Assembly: GCF_000981385.1 (NCBI RefSeq)
Contig: NZ_LATZ01000019.1
Span: 24,799-88,798, forward strand
Direction: 5' to 3'
Source: Bacillus sp. SA1-12
GTDB taxonomy: Bacteria; Bacillota; Bacilli; Bacillales; Bacillaceae
Length of the DNA stretch: 64,000 bases
Of this stretch, positions 52,969-62,809 are shown piece by piece. The position numbers and the translations under genes are program-made. The notes beneath the pieces were generated by a model. The model did not search any database. It saw only the letters and a program-made list of their open reading frames with translations, and had not been told where the DNA came from. Position 1 is the stretch's first letter. Every line of letters starts with the position of its first letter.

Positions 52969-53250
52969 TCATCCTTTTAACAATTTAACAATTTCATCAA
53001 GTAGTTCTTCTTCTCCAAACCCCGTAACAATTGGTATTGCATTTACAATAGGTGTATTTAGCTTTGTTTCTACTTGTGAAGTGACTACAAACAAATCTAC
53101 TGAGCTATCTAGTGAAGGTAATTCCCCTATGATTGCCTGTTGGTATACAACATCAATCCCATTTTCCTTACAATGTTCTACTACTTTCTCCGCTACTACC
53201 GTTGAAGTTGCGATCCCACTTGAACAAGCAAATACAATATGTTTTTTCAT
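52969..53250 (-). CDS. gatB: PTS EIIB, galactitol type (second copy)
   Basis: 93 residues. Phosphorylated Cys 9 in FACSSGIATSTVV, the P-loop-like EIIB signature. Near-identical to the gene immediately upstream (a handful of differences: Ser for Asn, Ile for Val, Phe for Val, Lys for Thr). Downstream flank CTTTTAACAATTT is repeated too, showing tandem duplication of the whole unit. Confidence 0.85.
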   Translation of the reverse strand: MKKHIVFACSSGIATSTVVAEKVVEHCKENGIDVVYQQAIIGELPSLDSSVDLFVVTSQVETKLNTPIVNAIPIVTGFGEEELLDEIVKLLKG

Positions 53251-53256
53251 CCTAGT

Positions 53257-53538
53257 TCACCCTTTCAACAATGTTACAATTTCATCAAGCAGTTCTTCTT
53301 CTCCAACCCCCGTAACAATTGGTATTGCATTTACAACAGGTGTATTTAACTTTGTTTCTACTTGTGAAGTGACCACAAATAAATCTACTGAGTTATCTAA
53401 TGAAGGTAATTCCCCTATGATTGCCTGTTGGTATACAACATCAATCCCATTCTCTTTACAATGTTCTACTACCTTCTCAGCTACTACCGTTGAAGTTGCG
53501 ATTCCACTTGAACAAGCAAATACAATATGTTTTTTCAT
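53257..53538 (-). CDS. gatB: PTS EIIB, galactitol type (first copy)
   Basis: 93 residues, Cys 9 in FACSSGIATSTVV. Read first in the operon, 26 bp behind the EIIA gene and 6 bp before its duplicate. Accepts phosphate from EIIA and passes it to the sugar bound by EIIC. Both copies keep the active Cys and open frames. Confidence 0.85.
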   Translation of the reverse strand: MKKHIVFACSSGIATSTVVAEKVVEHCKENGIDVVYQQAIIGELPSLDNSVDLFVVTSQVETKLNTPVVNAIPIVTGVGEEELLDEIVTLLKG

Positions 53539-53564
53539 TTTCCTTTTCCTCCCGAATTATTATT

Positions 53565-54029
53565 TTATTCTGTAGCCAAATTCTCTACTAAATGACTATA
53601 AAGATGGCTCTTAGACATAGTTGAAATTTCCTCTAAAGACCCTTGTTCTTTAATTAGTTCCATAATTTGTCTTAGAATATTTAAATGCTTTGTGCTTTGT
53701 GATAGACCTAATAAGAAAATGATTTTCACTTCAATACTCATACTTTTATCAACCATGTTTTGGAACGTGATTGGTTTATCCAAAACCGCAACAGCAATAG
53801 AATCTTGCTTAACATGTTTCGGATCAGTATGAGGAATGGCAATTCCTGAGTCAAAGGATTCTAACCCTGTTGGAAAGTTTTTTTCTCTATTGATCAAGCT
53901 TTTATAGAAATCATCATGGATAAACCCTTGCTCTAAAAGTGAGTCTGATAGTATCTTTAATGCCTCCTCTTTATTTGATACTTCTAAATCCGTGAAAATA
54001 GACTTTTCTGAGATAATAATCTTGGACAT
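53565..54029 (-). CDS. gatA: PTS EIIA, fructose/galactitol type
   Basis: 154 residues from ATG 54029, which has AGAGGAGAAG upstream; the longer ORF overlaps the regulator gene and is unlikely. Phosphorylated His 67 in SGIAIPHTDPKHV; FLLGLSQSTKHLNILRQIM is the usual later segment. Belongs to the mannitol/fructose/Ntr EIIA fold. It lies 25 bp downstream of the regulator gene, which ends with a homologous EIIA domain. Confidence 0.85.
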   Translation of the reverse strand: MSKIIISEKSIFTDLEVSNKEEALKILSDSLLEQGFIHDDFYKSLINREKNFPTGLESFDSGIAIPHTDPKHVKQDSIAVAVLDKPITFQNMVDKSMSIEVKIIFLLGLSQSTKHLNILRQIMELIKEQGSLEEISTMSKSHLYSHLVENLATE

Positions 54030-54054
54030 TCTGCTTCTCCTCTGCTCTCTTTCA

Positions 54055-56103
54055 CTAAGAAAATTTCTCAACAATAGAGTATATTTCTTTTTTTGTTTTT
54101 GCATTTTTTATACTTTTTATATCTGTTTGGCTTTCTGCCATTCTTCTAAGCTGTAATATTGGGCGAATATGTTGCTCCTTATCAACAGCAGCAATAACGC
54201 AAATAAGTTTTACAAAATTTCCACCACTAAACTCTACTGGTTCATTCAACTTTAGAAATCCCATTCCTACTCGATAAACATCATTTTCTGGTCTGGAATG
54301 GGGAATAGCAATGTTGCTGGCTAACATAATATATCTACTATCGTTTTGATATTGTTCGATCATGGCTTCCACATAGTTGTGACCAATATAATTGTTTTTT
54401 AACAAAGATTCTGAAGCTAACCATAATGCTTCTTTCCAATCTTTTACATTATCTCGAATCATGATTGTTTCTGGATATATAAGATCTTTGAGTGTTAATG
54501 TTGATCTTGGTTCAATTTCGGAATCGCTTACAAATTTCCCGAAATAACTACTTAAACTTTTTAATAATCCGTTTGAATCTTTAATCTCAGCATGATTACT
54601 AATGATTTGTATCAGTTCTTTATAATTAATATTATTAGATACAAGTCCATATTTTTCATGAAGTATTCTTTTCCTAAGCTCGTTTTTCTCTCTCTCATTT
54701 ATTACAGTTGGCACAATATACTGTTTAATATCTGTAGATAATCTTTGTGTAGTAAATAAGATATCAACTTTTCCCTTATAATTAAAAAATTCTCTGTGGG
54801 ACATAGACTCTAGGAACTTAAACTCTGGAAATATAGATTTTAAATTTGCTTGCAATAGTTTTGATACTGATACTCCATTAGGGCAGACAACAGCTGCAAT
54901 TTTCTTGTTATTTAGTTGAACTCCATGGCGAGTTAACCATCCACCAACAATCATAGTTAAAAAGATATTTTCACTCTCAGGGATGGAACAGCCTAATAAG
55001 GTTTCAATAGGATTAGTAGATACCTTGACTATCTCATGTAAATCCTCCAATTTTTCATCGAACTGTGTAAACGTTGAAGTCATTAAGCCTAAATTATACT
55101 TAATTCGATAATAGGCAGGTTTTACATGAAGGAATAACTTATCTATCAATTCTTGCTTATTAGGAATTTCAATAGCACTAATATTTTCTATAATTTTAAC
55201 CATCTCAAATAGTGTGTTCCTTAAGTCCTTCAACTTATCGTCATTTAGAACTTGAGATGAAGAAATATTCATAGTTAAAAGCTGTAAAGTCAGATATAGT
55301 AGTTCTTTAGGTGGTATGGCTTCAAGTTCAGAGAAGACATTCACTACAGCCTGATATTCTTTGGTATCTTTAAGATCAGAGAACTCGATATTAAAATTTG
55401 GCTCAATGATTTTCCCTTGATTTACTCGATTTATCCATACAGCAATAATATAAGGAAGTGCCATTAACCTCTCGTCCGTAAATTTTATACTTAAGTGAAC
55501 TTCAATCAGTTCAATTTTTTCACGAAGATTTTCTACTTGTCCTTCATCAATGGTAGAGTAATGTAGGAGTATCTTTTCCCCATTGTAAAATGTCATTATG
55601 GACTGGATGACTGTAATTAATAATCGTCGTTTATCAAACTCTTGACCTTCAATTCTGTATCCATCTTGCCGAGAATAAATTATTTTAAGCTGATATTTGT
55701 CTAAAAAGTCTTGAGCTGCATTAATCGTCCTTAATACCGTATTTTTTCCAACTCCAAGTGTTGAAACCAAATGAAGTAAAGATAATTCTTCATCTCTACT
55801 AAGTAACATAAGTAGAATAACTGAAATACGCTCTTTCTCTGATAAAATATATGTTTCCACATCAATTTTTTCATTATCTATAGGGAGTATATGAATTAAT
55901 GACGAGGGAACAATGAAATTTCCAGTTTTCGTCCTTTCAATTTTGGGATGATTTAAACTACTTAACCAATTATTGATCTTTTCAAAGCTATAATTAATTT
56001 GTCTCCTATTTAGTTCAAGTTTTCTTTCCAATATTGTTAGGGTTGTGTTTGGATTATTTAGAATTTCTTGTAATAATGTAGTACTTCTTTTATCGAGATA
56101 CAA
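54055..56103 (-). CDS. PRD-containing transcriptional activator (MtlR/GatR type)
   Basis: 682 residues. N-terminal winged helix domains (LTILERKLELNRRQINYSF and LLHLVSTLGVGKNTVLRTI), PRD1 (IEVHLSIKFTDERLMALPY) and PRD2 (FLHVKPAYYRIKYNLGL), a GatB-like EIIB domain with Cys in VVCPNGVSVSKLL, and a C-terminal EIIA domain with His in IAIPHSRPEND. Such activators are switched by PTS phosphorylation and bind DNA. TTG start with GGAGGTGAGG. First gene of the galactitol-type operon; a cre lies 28 bp upstream. Confidence 0.85.
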   Translation of the reverse strand: MYLDKRSTTLLQEILNNPNTTLTILERKLELNRRQINYSFEKINNWLSSLNHPKIERTKTGNFIVPSSLIHILPIDNEKIDVETYILSEKERISVILLMLLSRDEELSLLHLVSTLGVGKNTVLRTINAAQDFLDKYQLKIIYSRQDGYRIEGQEFDKRRLLITVIQSIMTFYNGEKILLHYSTIDEGQVENLREKIELIEVHLSIKFTDERLMALPYIIAVWINRVNQGKIIEPNFNIEFSDLKDTKEYQAVVNVFSELEAIPPKELLYLTLQLLTMNISSSQVLNDDKLKDLRNTLFEMVKIIENISAIEIPNKQELIDKLFLHVKPAYYRIKYNLGLMTSTFTQFDEKLEDLHEIVKVSTNPIETLLGCSIPESENIFLTMIVGGWLTRHGVQLNNKKIAAVVCPNGVSVSKLLQANLKSIFPEFKFLESMSHREFFNYKGKVDILFTTQRLSTDIKQYIVPTVINEREKNELRKRILHEKYGLVSNNINYKELIQIISNHAEIKDSNGLLKSLSSYFGKFVSDSEIEPRSTLTLKDLIYPETIMIRDNVKDWKEALWLASESLLKNNYIGHNYVEAMIEQYQNDSRYIMLASNIAIPHSRPENDVYRVGMGFLKLNEPVEFSGGNFVKLICVIAAVDKEQHIRPILQLRRMAESQTDIKSIKNAKTKKEIYSIVEKFS

Positions 56104-56130
56104 TTTACCTCACCTCCTTCTTGTGCTTAA

Positions 56131-56145
56131 TTGTAAACGCTACCT
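56131..56145 (+). promoter_or_regulatory. cre site upstream of the galactitol-type operon
   Basis: TTGTAAACGCTACCT fits WTGNAANCGNWNNCW exactly. Positioned 28 bp before the regulator start, where CcpA would block or roadblock transcription. The rest of 56104-56496 is AT-rich and shows no gene. Confidence 0.65.
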
Positions 56146-56496
56146 ATATTGTAAGTAAAACTCATTTCGTCACCTCTTTTTGTTTGTGAATTGTATCACA
56201 TAAAAATGTTGAGGTACTAAGAAAGTAAAATAGATCTGTCTTACGCAGAGTCGCACTCAATAATCCTATACAATAAAGGTTTCAATTTCTCTTTAACTTA
56301 CCTGAAGTTCAGTTCTTCACATTTCCAATTAAAAATATCGGATCCAATTTTTTTTCACACTTACGTTCTTTTTATACTAGTATATTCGAACTTGTGTTTG
56401 TGTAATAAAGGTATAATATTAATAAGGGGAATAGTAAACATGTTTAAAGTTCGAGGGTATTTTAAGGATCGATATAAGTTAATATATGGTGATTAA

Positions 56497-56840
56497 ATGA
56501 AAGTTCCTATACCTGATGAACAAGAGGAATTAATTCATAATTATATTTTACATACTTACTTATTAAATATTTTGGAAAGCGATCTTAAGACAATAACTAA
56601 AGCCTGCTTTAAGATCCATGAACCTTACATTAAACTAGTTGAAGAAACATTGAAAAAGATTAGAATAGAAGTTCGTGGTATGAAAGGTGAATTGAGAAAA
56701 ATTCAGATGAAATTAGAGGAACCCTTTTTAGAAATGTATATTTTTGGCAGTGTGATTATTACGTTCGGGGATATCATGGATTTAAACGATATTGGGAACC
56801 AGCACAAAAGATGCATTCGACAAAATTGTTAAATGAGTAA
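56497..56840 (+). pseudogene. Prophage-type hypothetical protein, frameshifted
   Basis: Opens as PDEQEELIHNYILHTYLLNI and ACFKIHEPYIKLVEETLKK, a small helical protein common near prophage late or regulatory genes. Near 56740 the conserved tail continues only in another frame (FWQCDYYVRGYHGFKRYWEP), ending at 56840. A one-base frameshift has therefore replaced the last 35 residues. No clear binding site. Family name not known to me. Confidence 0.5.
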
Positions 56841-56946
56841 TTTAGACGTTCACAATAAAATTCCTATTATTCAACCATTTCTTAATAGGGAATTAGAACT
56901 ATAAGAAGAACTCCTTATTGAAAATAATCCAAGGAGTTGATTGGTT

Positions 56947-57056
56947 TTGTATGTAAGAAAAATACGGTGCCCAGAATGCGGAATATGGTTCGAAGAAAAA
57001 GACATGGTTTATATCAATGAGCTTTACACTTTGATGCATGAATACTGCACGTGTTA
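56947..57056 (+). pseudogene. Small zinc-finger-like phage protein, cut by IS110
   Basis: TTG start after AAGGAG; reads YVRKIRCPECGIWFEEKDMV and LYTLMHEYCTCYS, a CPEC...C pattern of tiny prophage zinc proteins. The sequence ends where the IS110 coding sequence of the other strand begins, near 57057. Confidence 0.45.
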
Positions 57057-57720
57057 CAGCTTTTCTGAGATGAGTTAAAATCTCCTGATTTGATAGCTTT
57101 ACTAATTCGTGAGGTAACAAGTTAAGTTTCAACATTTGAAGAGCAGATTGACCTTCCCAATCCTTAAATACATTAAGGAATTCGGGGAAATATCGATCAA
57201 TCCAATTATGAATTTGCCCTTGTACAGCCTGAAGATCAACAGATAAAAGATCGCGTATTTTACGTGCGACCCGAAGGTCGGCATATACTCCTTCTGGAAT
57301 ATTAAGTTCGGCGTATCTTCCATCTTTAACAAGCTGTGCGATAACTCTCGCATCCTTTACATTATTTTTTGTTGGGGAATTATCATCTAATTCCTTAATC
57401 TTCTTAACGTGCATTGGGTTTACAACGACAAATTTGAGATTATTCTCTTTTAGATAATGAGCTAAATTAAGCCAATAATGCCCCGTGGGTTCCATACCAA
57501 TGATTACCTTATCCATGTCATTATGACTTTGTATTTCTTTTATCCATTCTAGAAAACTTTCAAAACTACATTTCGTATTTTCAAAGTAAATAGGTGCCCC
57601 AAACTCTAACCCTCAAAAGTCTTGGGCCCGGGCAACTTGCTTGAATTTCGCTATATCTACACCTATAATTAGAGTTCGAGAAGTAATTTGAGCAATCTTT
57701 TTATTTTGGTTATAATTCAT
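57057..57720 (-). mobile_element. IS110-family transposase, truncated with in-frame stop
   Basis: ATG 57720 has CCAGGAGG upstream. After KQVARAQDF the codon is TGA, then the frame continues GLEFGAPIYFENTKC and KVIIGMEPTGHYWLNLAHYL, KNNVKDARVIAQLVKDGRYA and the RKIRDLLSVDLQAVQGQIHN helix. These are the DEDD catalytic domain of IS110-type DNA-bridge-RNA-guided transposases. The gene ends in unrelated sequence after HLRKAV; the C-terminal Ser domain is missing. Inactive by both defects. Confidence 0.8.
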
Positions 57721-57970
57721 TTTGAGCCTCCTGGTTTATATGTTTTTTGTCCTATTTGCGGCCAAGCTTGGGACATTCATATAATACCAAGAGGTTTTTT
57801 ATGCTCAAACTCCATTTTTCTTTATTACAGGAATGCTGCTCGTTAGTAAAAACTATTGACCTTATTTCACAGACACACCAGTTGCTTTAAGTTAAATATC
57901 CTTCACATTTAAAACACTAATTTTAAGCATTATTCTTTAGAAAATTATAAGGTTAATAGCTGACGGAGTT

Positions 57971-58159
57971 TTATAATTTCGAACCACATCACGGACAATA
58001 ATCAATTCCTATACTAGACGAACCACCATCATGAATTATCAATCCGTAGTCATTATCATTGAATATGACTATTTTATCAGGACAGTCAAAGGGATTTTTA
58101 TGAATATCTTACTTGAAATTAGCATGATAATCTATATCCTCGCAACAATATCTTTTCAT
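57971..58159 (-). pseudogene. DUF6980-like small protein with two in-frame stops
   Basis: A 63-codon frame reads MKRYCCEDIDYHANFK, stop, DIHKNPFDCPDKIVIFND, YGLIIHDGGSSSIGIDYCP, stop, CGSKL and a final TAA. This is the DUF6980 family (CC near the start, CPD, IIHDGG, CPWCG at the end). The first stop replaces a Cys-like codon (TGT to TAA region) and the second is TGA for the Trp of CPWCG. Both look like point decay. Directly upstream of the defence pair region. Nothing recognisable lies in 58160-58537 except the promoter for the next operon. Confidence 0.6.
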
Positions 58160-58537
58160 AAATCCACTTCTCTCTGTTTATATAAACAAATTCACTTGAA
58201 ATTTGTTTATCTCTAAAATATAATCAGCATAATTTTTCAATCTCCAAATTAAAAACAATTCAGATTTTCACCTTAATATAACCTCTATTTTCTTCTAGTA
58301 TTCTATTGTATTTCTATTCTTTCAAATAAGTCTTTATCACCCTCCTTTATGTCTTTTACTTTTCAATAATACAAGATATTTTTATTCAAAAGTATACACT
58401 CCCTTTAACTAAATATATAGTCCAAGTCTCCTATATAGATTCTGGTTATTCTAAACAAAATTATCCAATTAATGATACAATAGTGTTAGTTCATATATAA
58501 CTTTAGATATTAAATAAAAAATATTAGGAGCATAGTA

Positions 58538-60748
58538 ATGAAGATTACAAAAATTAAAATTGAAAATTACAGGTTACTAAAGTCTTTGAATCTCGACGTA
58601 GAAAATGACTTGTCATTGATTATCGGAAAGAATAACTGCGGTAAAACATCTCTACTTTCTATACTTGAGAAATTTATTGGAACAAAGAATGGTTCAAATG
58701 ATTTTTCCTACGATGATTTTAATATTGATTTCCAAAAAAATCTGAATGATATAGTAGATTCTAGTTCATTATTATCAAAAATGCAATTTCCTATAGGAAT
58801 TAAATTAAAATTATTTATTAACTATGATGAATTAGATAACCTATCAAATATTTGTCAGCTAATGATGGACTTAGACCCAGATAATAGAACAATTGTATTA
58901 TCTTTTGAATATATATTATTCGAAGCTGATTTAAAAAGACTAAGATCTGATTTCACAATGTATCAAGAGGATATTATAAAAGCTGGTGGCGAAATTTTAC
59001 CCTCTAATCTAGATACTAGCGATAATCCAATATCCTTTAATTATTTCAATGACTTCATGAAAAAAAATCATAAAAATTATTTTAAACTTCAAAAAAAATC
59101 TATCGAATTTAATTCAATTTCGAGAAAAGAAAATGACTTAGAATATATTGACCTGACAAGAGAGAATATTCCTTTAAACAAAATTATTAATTTTAAGACA
59201 ATAAGTGCTAAGAGGAATATTTCAAATAATACTTCTGACAACTCCTTATCAACCTTATCCTCAAAATACTATGAGAGTAAAGCTGACAATGAAAAAGGAC
59301 TTGTGGAAATCCAGAAATTCAAATCAACTCTTAGTAAGACTGATGGAGAATTAGATGGAGTATATGAAGAGTTATTCAAAATAGTTATTGAAAAAGTAAA
59401 ACAATTCGGTGGCATAAAGGAAGGAGACTCTAATATAAAAATAGTATCGACCTTACAACATAAAGAGTTATTAAAGGGTAATACAACCGTAATGTATGAA
59501 CATATTGAAAAACAATCATTACCTGAAAGTTATAATGGTCTGGGGTACTTAAATTTATTGAGTATGATTTTTGAACTTGAACTGATTATTAGTAATTTTC
59601 GTAAAGAACATAAAGAAAATGAGATGCCTGCCGATATTAATTTGCTTTTTATAGAAGAACCAGAAGCTCATACTCACCCACAAATGCAGTATATATTTAT
59701 TAATAACATCAAAAAAATATTAAGTGAAGCTAGTATGGGTATTGATGGGAAATCTAAATTTAACTTACAGACTTTGATAACAACTCATTCCTCACATATA
59801 ACAACTGCAAGTAATTATAATGATATTAAATACTTTTATAAAAAAGCGAAAAATGAAGTGATTTCTAAAAATCTCAAAGACTTAGAAAAAGAATATAAAA
59901 TAGATGGAGAAATAAAAAACTTTAAATTTTTAAAACAATATTTGACAATCCATAGATCTGAATTATTTTTTGCCGATAAAGCTATATTTATTGAAGGCGA
60001 AACTGAACGTATATTATTACCTGCAATGATGAAAAAAATTGATAATAATCCAGAGTATAGCTCTAGTCCATCTCTAATTTCTCAAAATATCTCAGTTGTT
60101 GAAGTAGGTGCCTATTCTCAAGTTTTTGAAAAGTTCATAGACTTTATTGGAATTAAGTCTTTAATTATCACAGATATTGATTCAGGGAAACAAGTGATAG
60201 AAGATCGTAAAACAAAGACTAAGAAGTGTAGAGTATCTGATAATGAAGCTTCTCTAACAACTAATTCCTCTCTAAAGTTCTTTTTTGAACAGGCAATAGA
60301 AAATAATATTCAAACCGGCATACACAAAAATGAATTGGATTACCTACGTAGTCTTTCATTCAACCAAAAATTAATTAAAAAAAATAGAGAAAATAGAATT
60401 TGGGAACTAGACAAGAACGGTAACGTTGCTATTATTTATCAAACAATAGAACCCAATTCTAAAAATCAAAAATATCATGCTAGGAGTTTTGAGGATTCCT
60501 TTTTTCATTTAAATAGAGAATTTATTATCGAAAATAAAGATAATTTTCATAGCCTCAAGAATATAAAACATTTTGAGAATGATGATATGGATGTTTATGA
60601 TTTATCGGAAAATTGTATAGATAAGAAACCTTCTTTTGCAATGGAAATACTATTGAATAGTAAGATGGATGAATCTGAAAATGAATATAGTAACTGGGAA
60701 ATACCTGATTATATAAAGGAGGGACTATTATGGTTGAAATACAACTAG
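58538..60748 (+). CDS. OLD-family ATPase/TOPRIM nuclease, GajA-like
   Basis: 736 residues. ABC-type ATPase: Walker A GKNNCGKTS (30-38), signature ESYNGLGYLNLL (330-341), Walker B LLFIEEPEAHTHP (369-381), H-loop TTHSSH (415-420). C-terminal TOPRIM: FIEGETE (484-490) and TDID (545-548). This is the OLD nuclease plan of GajA, the DNA-cutting subunit of the Gabija anti-phage system, but longer than the well-known GajA (under 600 residues), with an extra stretch after the TOPRIM. AGGAG 8 nt before ATG 58538. Overlaps the helicase gene by 19 bp. Confidence 0.8.
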   Translation: MKITKIKIENYRLLKSLNLDVENDLSLIIGKNNCGKTSLLSILEKFIGTKNGSNDFSYDDFNIDFQKNLNDIVDSSSLLSKMQFPIGIKLKLFINYDELDNLSNICQLMMDLDPDNRTIVLSFEYILFEADLKRLRSDFTMYQEDIIKAGGEILPSNLDTSDNPISFNYFNDFMKKNHKNYFKLQKKSIEFNSISRKENDLEYIDLTRENIPLNKIINFKTISAKRNISNNTSDNSLSTLSSKYYESKADNEKGLVEIQKFKSTLSKTDGELDGVYEELFKIVIEKVKQFGGIKEGDSNIKIVSTLQHKELLKGNTTVMYEHIEKQSLPESYNGLGYLNLLSMIFELELIISNFRKEHKENEMPADINLLFIEEPEAHTHPQMQYIFINNIKKILSEASMGIDGKSKFNLQTLITTHSSHITTASNYNDIKYFYKKAKNEVISKNLKDLEKEYKIDGEIKNFKFLKQYLTIHRSELFFADKAIFIEGETERILLPAMMKKIDNNPEYSSSPSLISQNISVVEVGAYSQVFEKFIDFIGIKSLIITDIDSGKQVIEDRKTKTKKCRVSDNEASLTTNSSLKFFFEQAIENNIQTGIHKNELDYLRSLSFNQKLIKKNRENRIWELDKNGNVAIIYQTIEPNSKNQKYHARSFEDSFFHLNREFIIENKDNFHSLKNIKHFENDDMDVYDLSENCIDKKPSFAMEILLNSKMDESENEYSNWEIPDYIKEGLLWLKYN

Positions 60749-62646
60749 AAGAAGAAGTTATTCAGGTCTTTAAACACATTGAAAAAAATAAAAACTTTCT
60801 ATTAACTGGTGGGGCTGGTAGTGGTAAAACATATTCATTAGTTCAAGTAATAAAGAAAGTAATTCATGATAATCCTAGTTCTATGATTGCTTGTATTACA
60901 TATACAAATACAGCAGTAAAAGAAATTGGAGGACGAGTTAATCATAGCAATTTAAGAGTATCTACAATTCATGAATTTTTATGGGAAAATATTAAAAAAT
61001 TTCAAAAAGAATTAAAAATGGGGCTGGTATCTCTAATTAATAATGAAAATTCTAAAATTAAAATTCAAGGCTCAAACGAAATTATTGATCAAACATATTT
61101 TAATAAATTAGAAGATGGCATCCAATATAAAGAATTCAATCTAGTTAACAGTGGCATCATTTCTCATGATGAGGTTCTTGAATTGGCTAATTATATGTTT
61201 AAATCACATCCTTTACTTTGTGATTTGTTGAAGGACAAGTATCAATTTATTTTAATTGATGAATATCAGGATACAAACCCACTAATAGTCGAGATTTTTT
61301 TGGAACATCTGAAACAAGGCAAAAAGAAAACAATCATTGGATTTTTTGGTGACTCAATGCAATCGATTTATGATGATGGTATTGGCAGTTTAGAGAAATA
61401 TATTGCTTCCGGGGATATCGTAGAATTCCAAAAACAAGAAAACAGAAGAAATCCAAGGTTAGTGATTGAATTAGCAAATAGATTAAGAATAGATAGTTTA
61501 GTTCAAGTACCATCATCTGACCAAAAAGCTCCTAATATGTATGATGGTTCAGTAAAAGAAGGAAGTATTAAATTTTTATATTCTTCAAATGATAACTTGG
61601 ATATGATCAAGACTACAAGTTTTTTTGAAACATGGGATTTTAAAGACACAACTCAAACAAAGGAATTAAACCTCACACATAATTTGATTGCTGCTAAGGC
61701 TGGATTTTCTGAATTAATGGAGATTTATGACAAGGACCCCATAATATCATTTAAAAATGATGTATTAAATAAAGTTAAACAAGATTCAGAAGAAATAAGA
61801 GAGAAGATACTAAATGATAATAATATAACATTTGAGGAAGTAGTTGATTTATATCCTATAAGAAACAGGCAAAGACTGTTAAAAAAGGATCTAATTATGC
61901 AAGACTCCCATACTAATCAACTTTATAATCAATTGAAAAATCTCCCATTTTCTCATGTTAGAAAAATATATATAAACAAAGATTCTCTTATAGATGACAA
62001 AAAGCAAGACATTAATGACGATAATAAGAATGGAACAAAAAGAGATGACTTAATTAAGCATTTATTTAAAATCCAGTCTCTTATTCAGTTATATAAAGAT
62101 AAAAAATACAATGAATTTATTAGAAGAACTGAGTTTAAAGTAACCTCCATTTCTAAAAAGAGAGAGATAAAGGCCCTTGTTGATAAAATTGAGGAAATGT
62201 CTGATAAAACCATAGAAACAGTAATTGATTTCGCTGATGAAAGTGGCTTTTGTAAAAAAGATGATAATTTCAATAATTTTATTGAAGTTAATCTTTATCT
62301 TTTTAACAGAGTTAAGCATGTAAAATATCACGAATTTCAAAGATTATTTAAATATTTAGAGGGATTTACACCATTTTCAACACAACATAAAATTAAAGGT
62401 GAGGAATTTAATAATGTTCTTGTCATCCTTGATAATGGTAAATGGAACAAATATAACTTTGAATACTTATTTTGTAATAGAACTGACAAACAAAGTATAT
62501 TAACAAGAACACAAAAAATATTTTATGTTTGTTGCACAAGGGCAAAGGAAAACTTAATTGTTTTCTATCATAATCCTAGTATTCCTATTATCAATAAAGC
62601 AAAAGAGTGGTTTGGTGAATGTAATGTACATGAAATAGTGGAATAG
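60730..62646 (+). CDS. UvrD/Rep-like helicase, GajB-like
   Basis: 638 residues, superfamily 1 helicase. Walker A GGAGSGKT (27-34), TYTNTAVKEI (Ia), DEYQDT (177-182), GDSMQSIY (207-214), ENRRNP (237-242), TQHKIKGEEFNNVLVI (motif V region) and YVCCTRAKENLIVFY (VI). Its start lies inside the preceding gene with AAAGGAGGG, so expression is coupled. The OLD nuclease plus UvrD helicase pair is the Gabija defence layout; GajB there is nearer 500 residues, so this is an enlarged form. A terminator follows. Confidence 0.8.
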   Translation: MVEIQLEEEVIQVFKHIEKNKNFLLTGGAGSGKTYSLVQVIKKVIHDNPSSMIACITYTNTAVKEIGGRVNHSNLRVSTIHEFLWENIKKFQKELKMGLVSLINNENSKIKIQGSNEIIDQTYFNKLEDGIQYKEFNLVNSGIISHDEVLELANYMFKSHPLLCDLLKDKYQFILIDEYQDTNPLIVEIFLEHLKQGKKKTIIGFFGDSMQSIYDDGIGSLEKYIASGDIVEFQKQENRRNPRLVIELANRLRIDSLVQVPSSDQKAPNMYDGSVKEGSIKFLYSSNDNLDMIKTTSFFETWDFKDTTQTKELNLTHNLIAAKAGFSELMEIYDKDPIISFKNDVLNKVKQDSEEIREKILNDNNITFEEVVDLYPIRNRQRLLKKDLIMQDSHTNQLYNQLKNLPFSHVRKIYINKDSLIDDKKQDINDDNKNGTKRDDLIKHLFKIQSLIQLYKDKKYNEFIRRTEFKVTSISKKREIKALVDKIEEMSDKTIETVIDFADESGFCKKDDNFNNFIEVNLYLFNRVKHVKYHEFQRLFKYLEGFTPFSTQHKIKGEEFNNVLVILDNGKWNKYNFEYLFCNRTDKQSILTRTQKIFYVCCTRAKENLIVFYHNPSIPIINKAKEWFGECNVHEIVE

Positions 62647-62721
62647 TTTTTACACACAAATTACATACAGAAACCTTGATTCTTATGAACAAACCTATTA
62701 AAGCCTCTTTAGCATAGTAAA

Positions 62722-62744
62722 GGTTTGCAAAATGTATGCAAACC
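62722..62744 (+). terminator. Terminator of the Gabija-like operon
   Basis: GGTTTGCA / TGCAAACC with loop AAATGTA, then CTTATTTTTC. The unit GGTTTGCAAA recurs near 62970-62995, so this may also be part of an attachment site. Confidence 0.6.
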
Positions 62745-62809
62745 CTTATTTTTCAAAAAATAGCAGGGGCCTGAGCTCTACTCACCCCATGCTATATTGA
62801 CTTTCTTTA

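Noticed and set aside
58031..58216. 61-codon plus-strand ORF before the defence pair
   Set aside because: It is the shadow of the DUF6980 pseudogene on the other strand.
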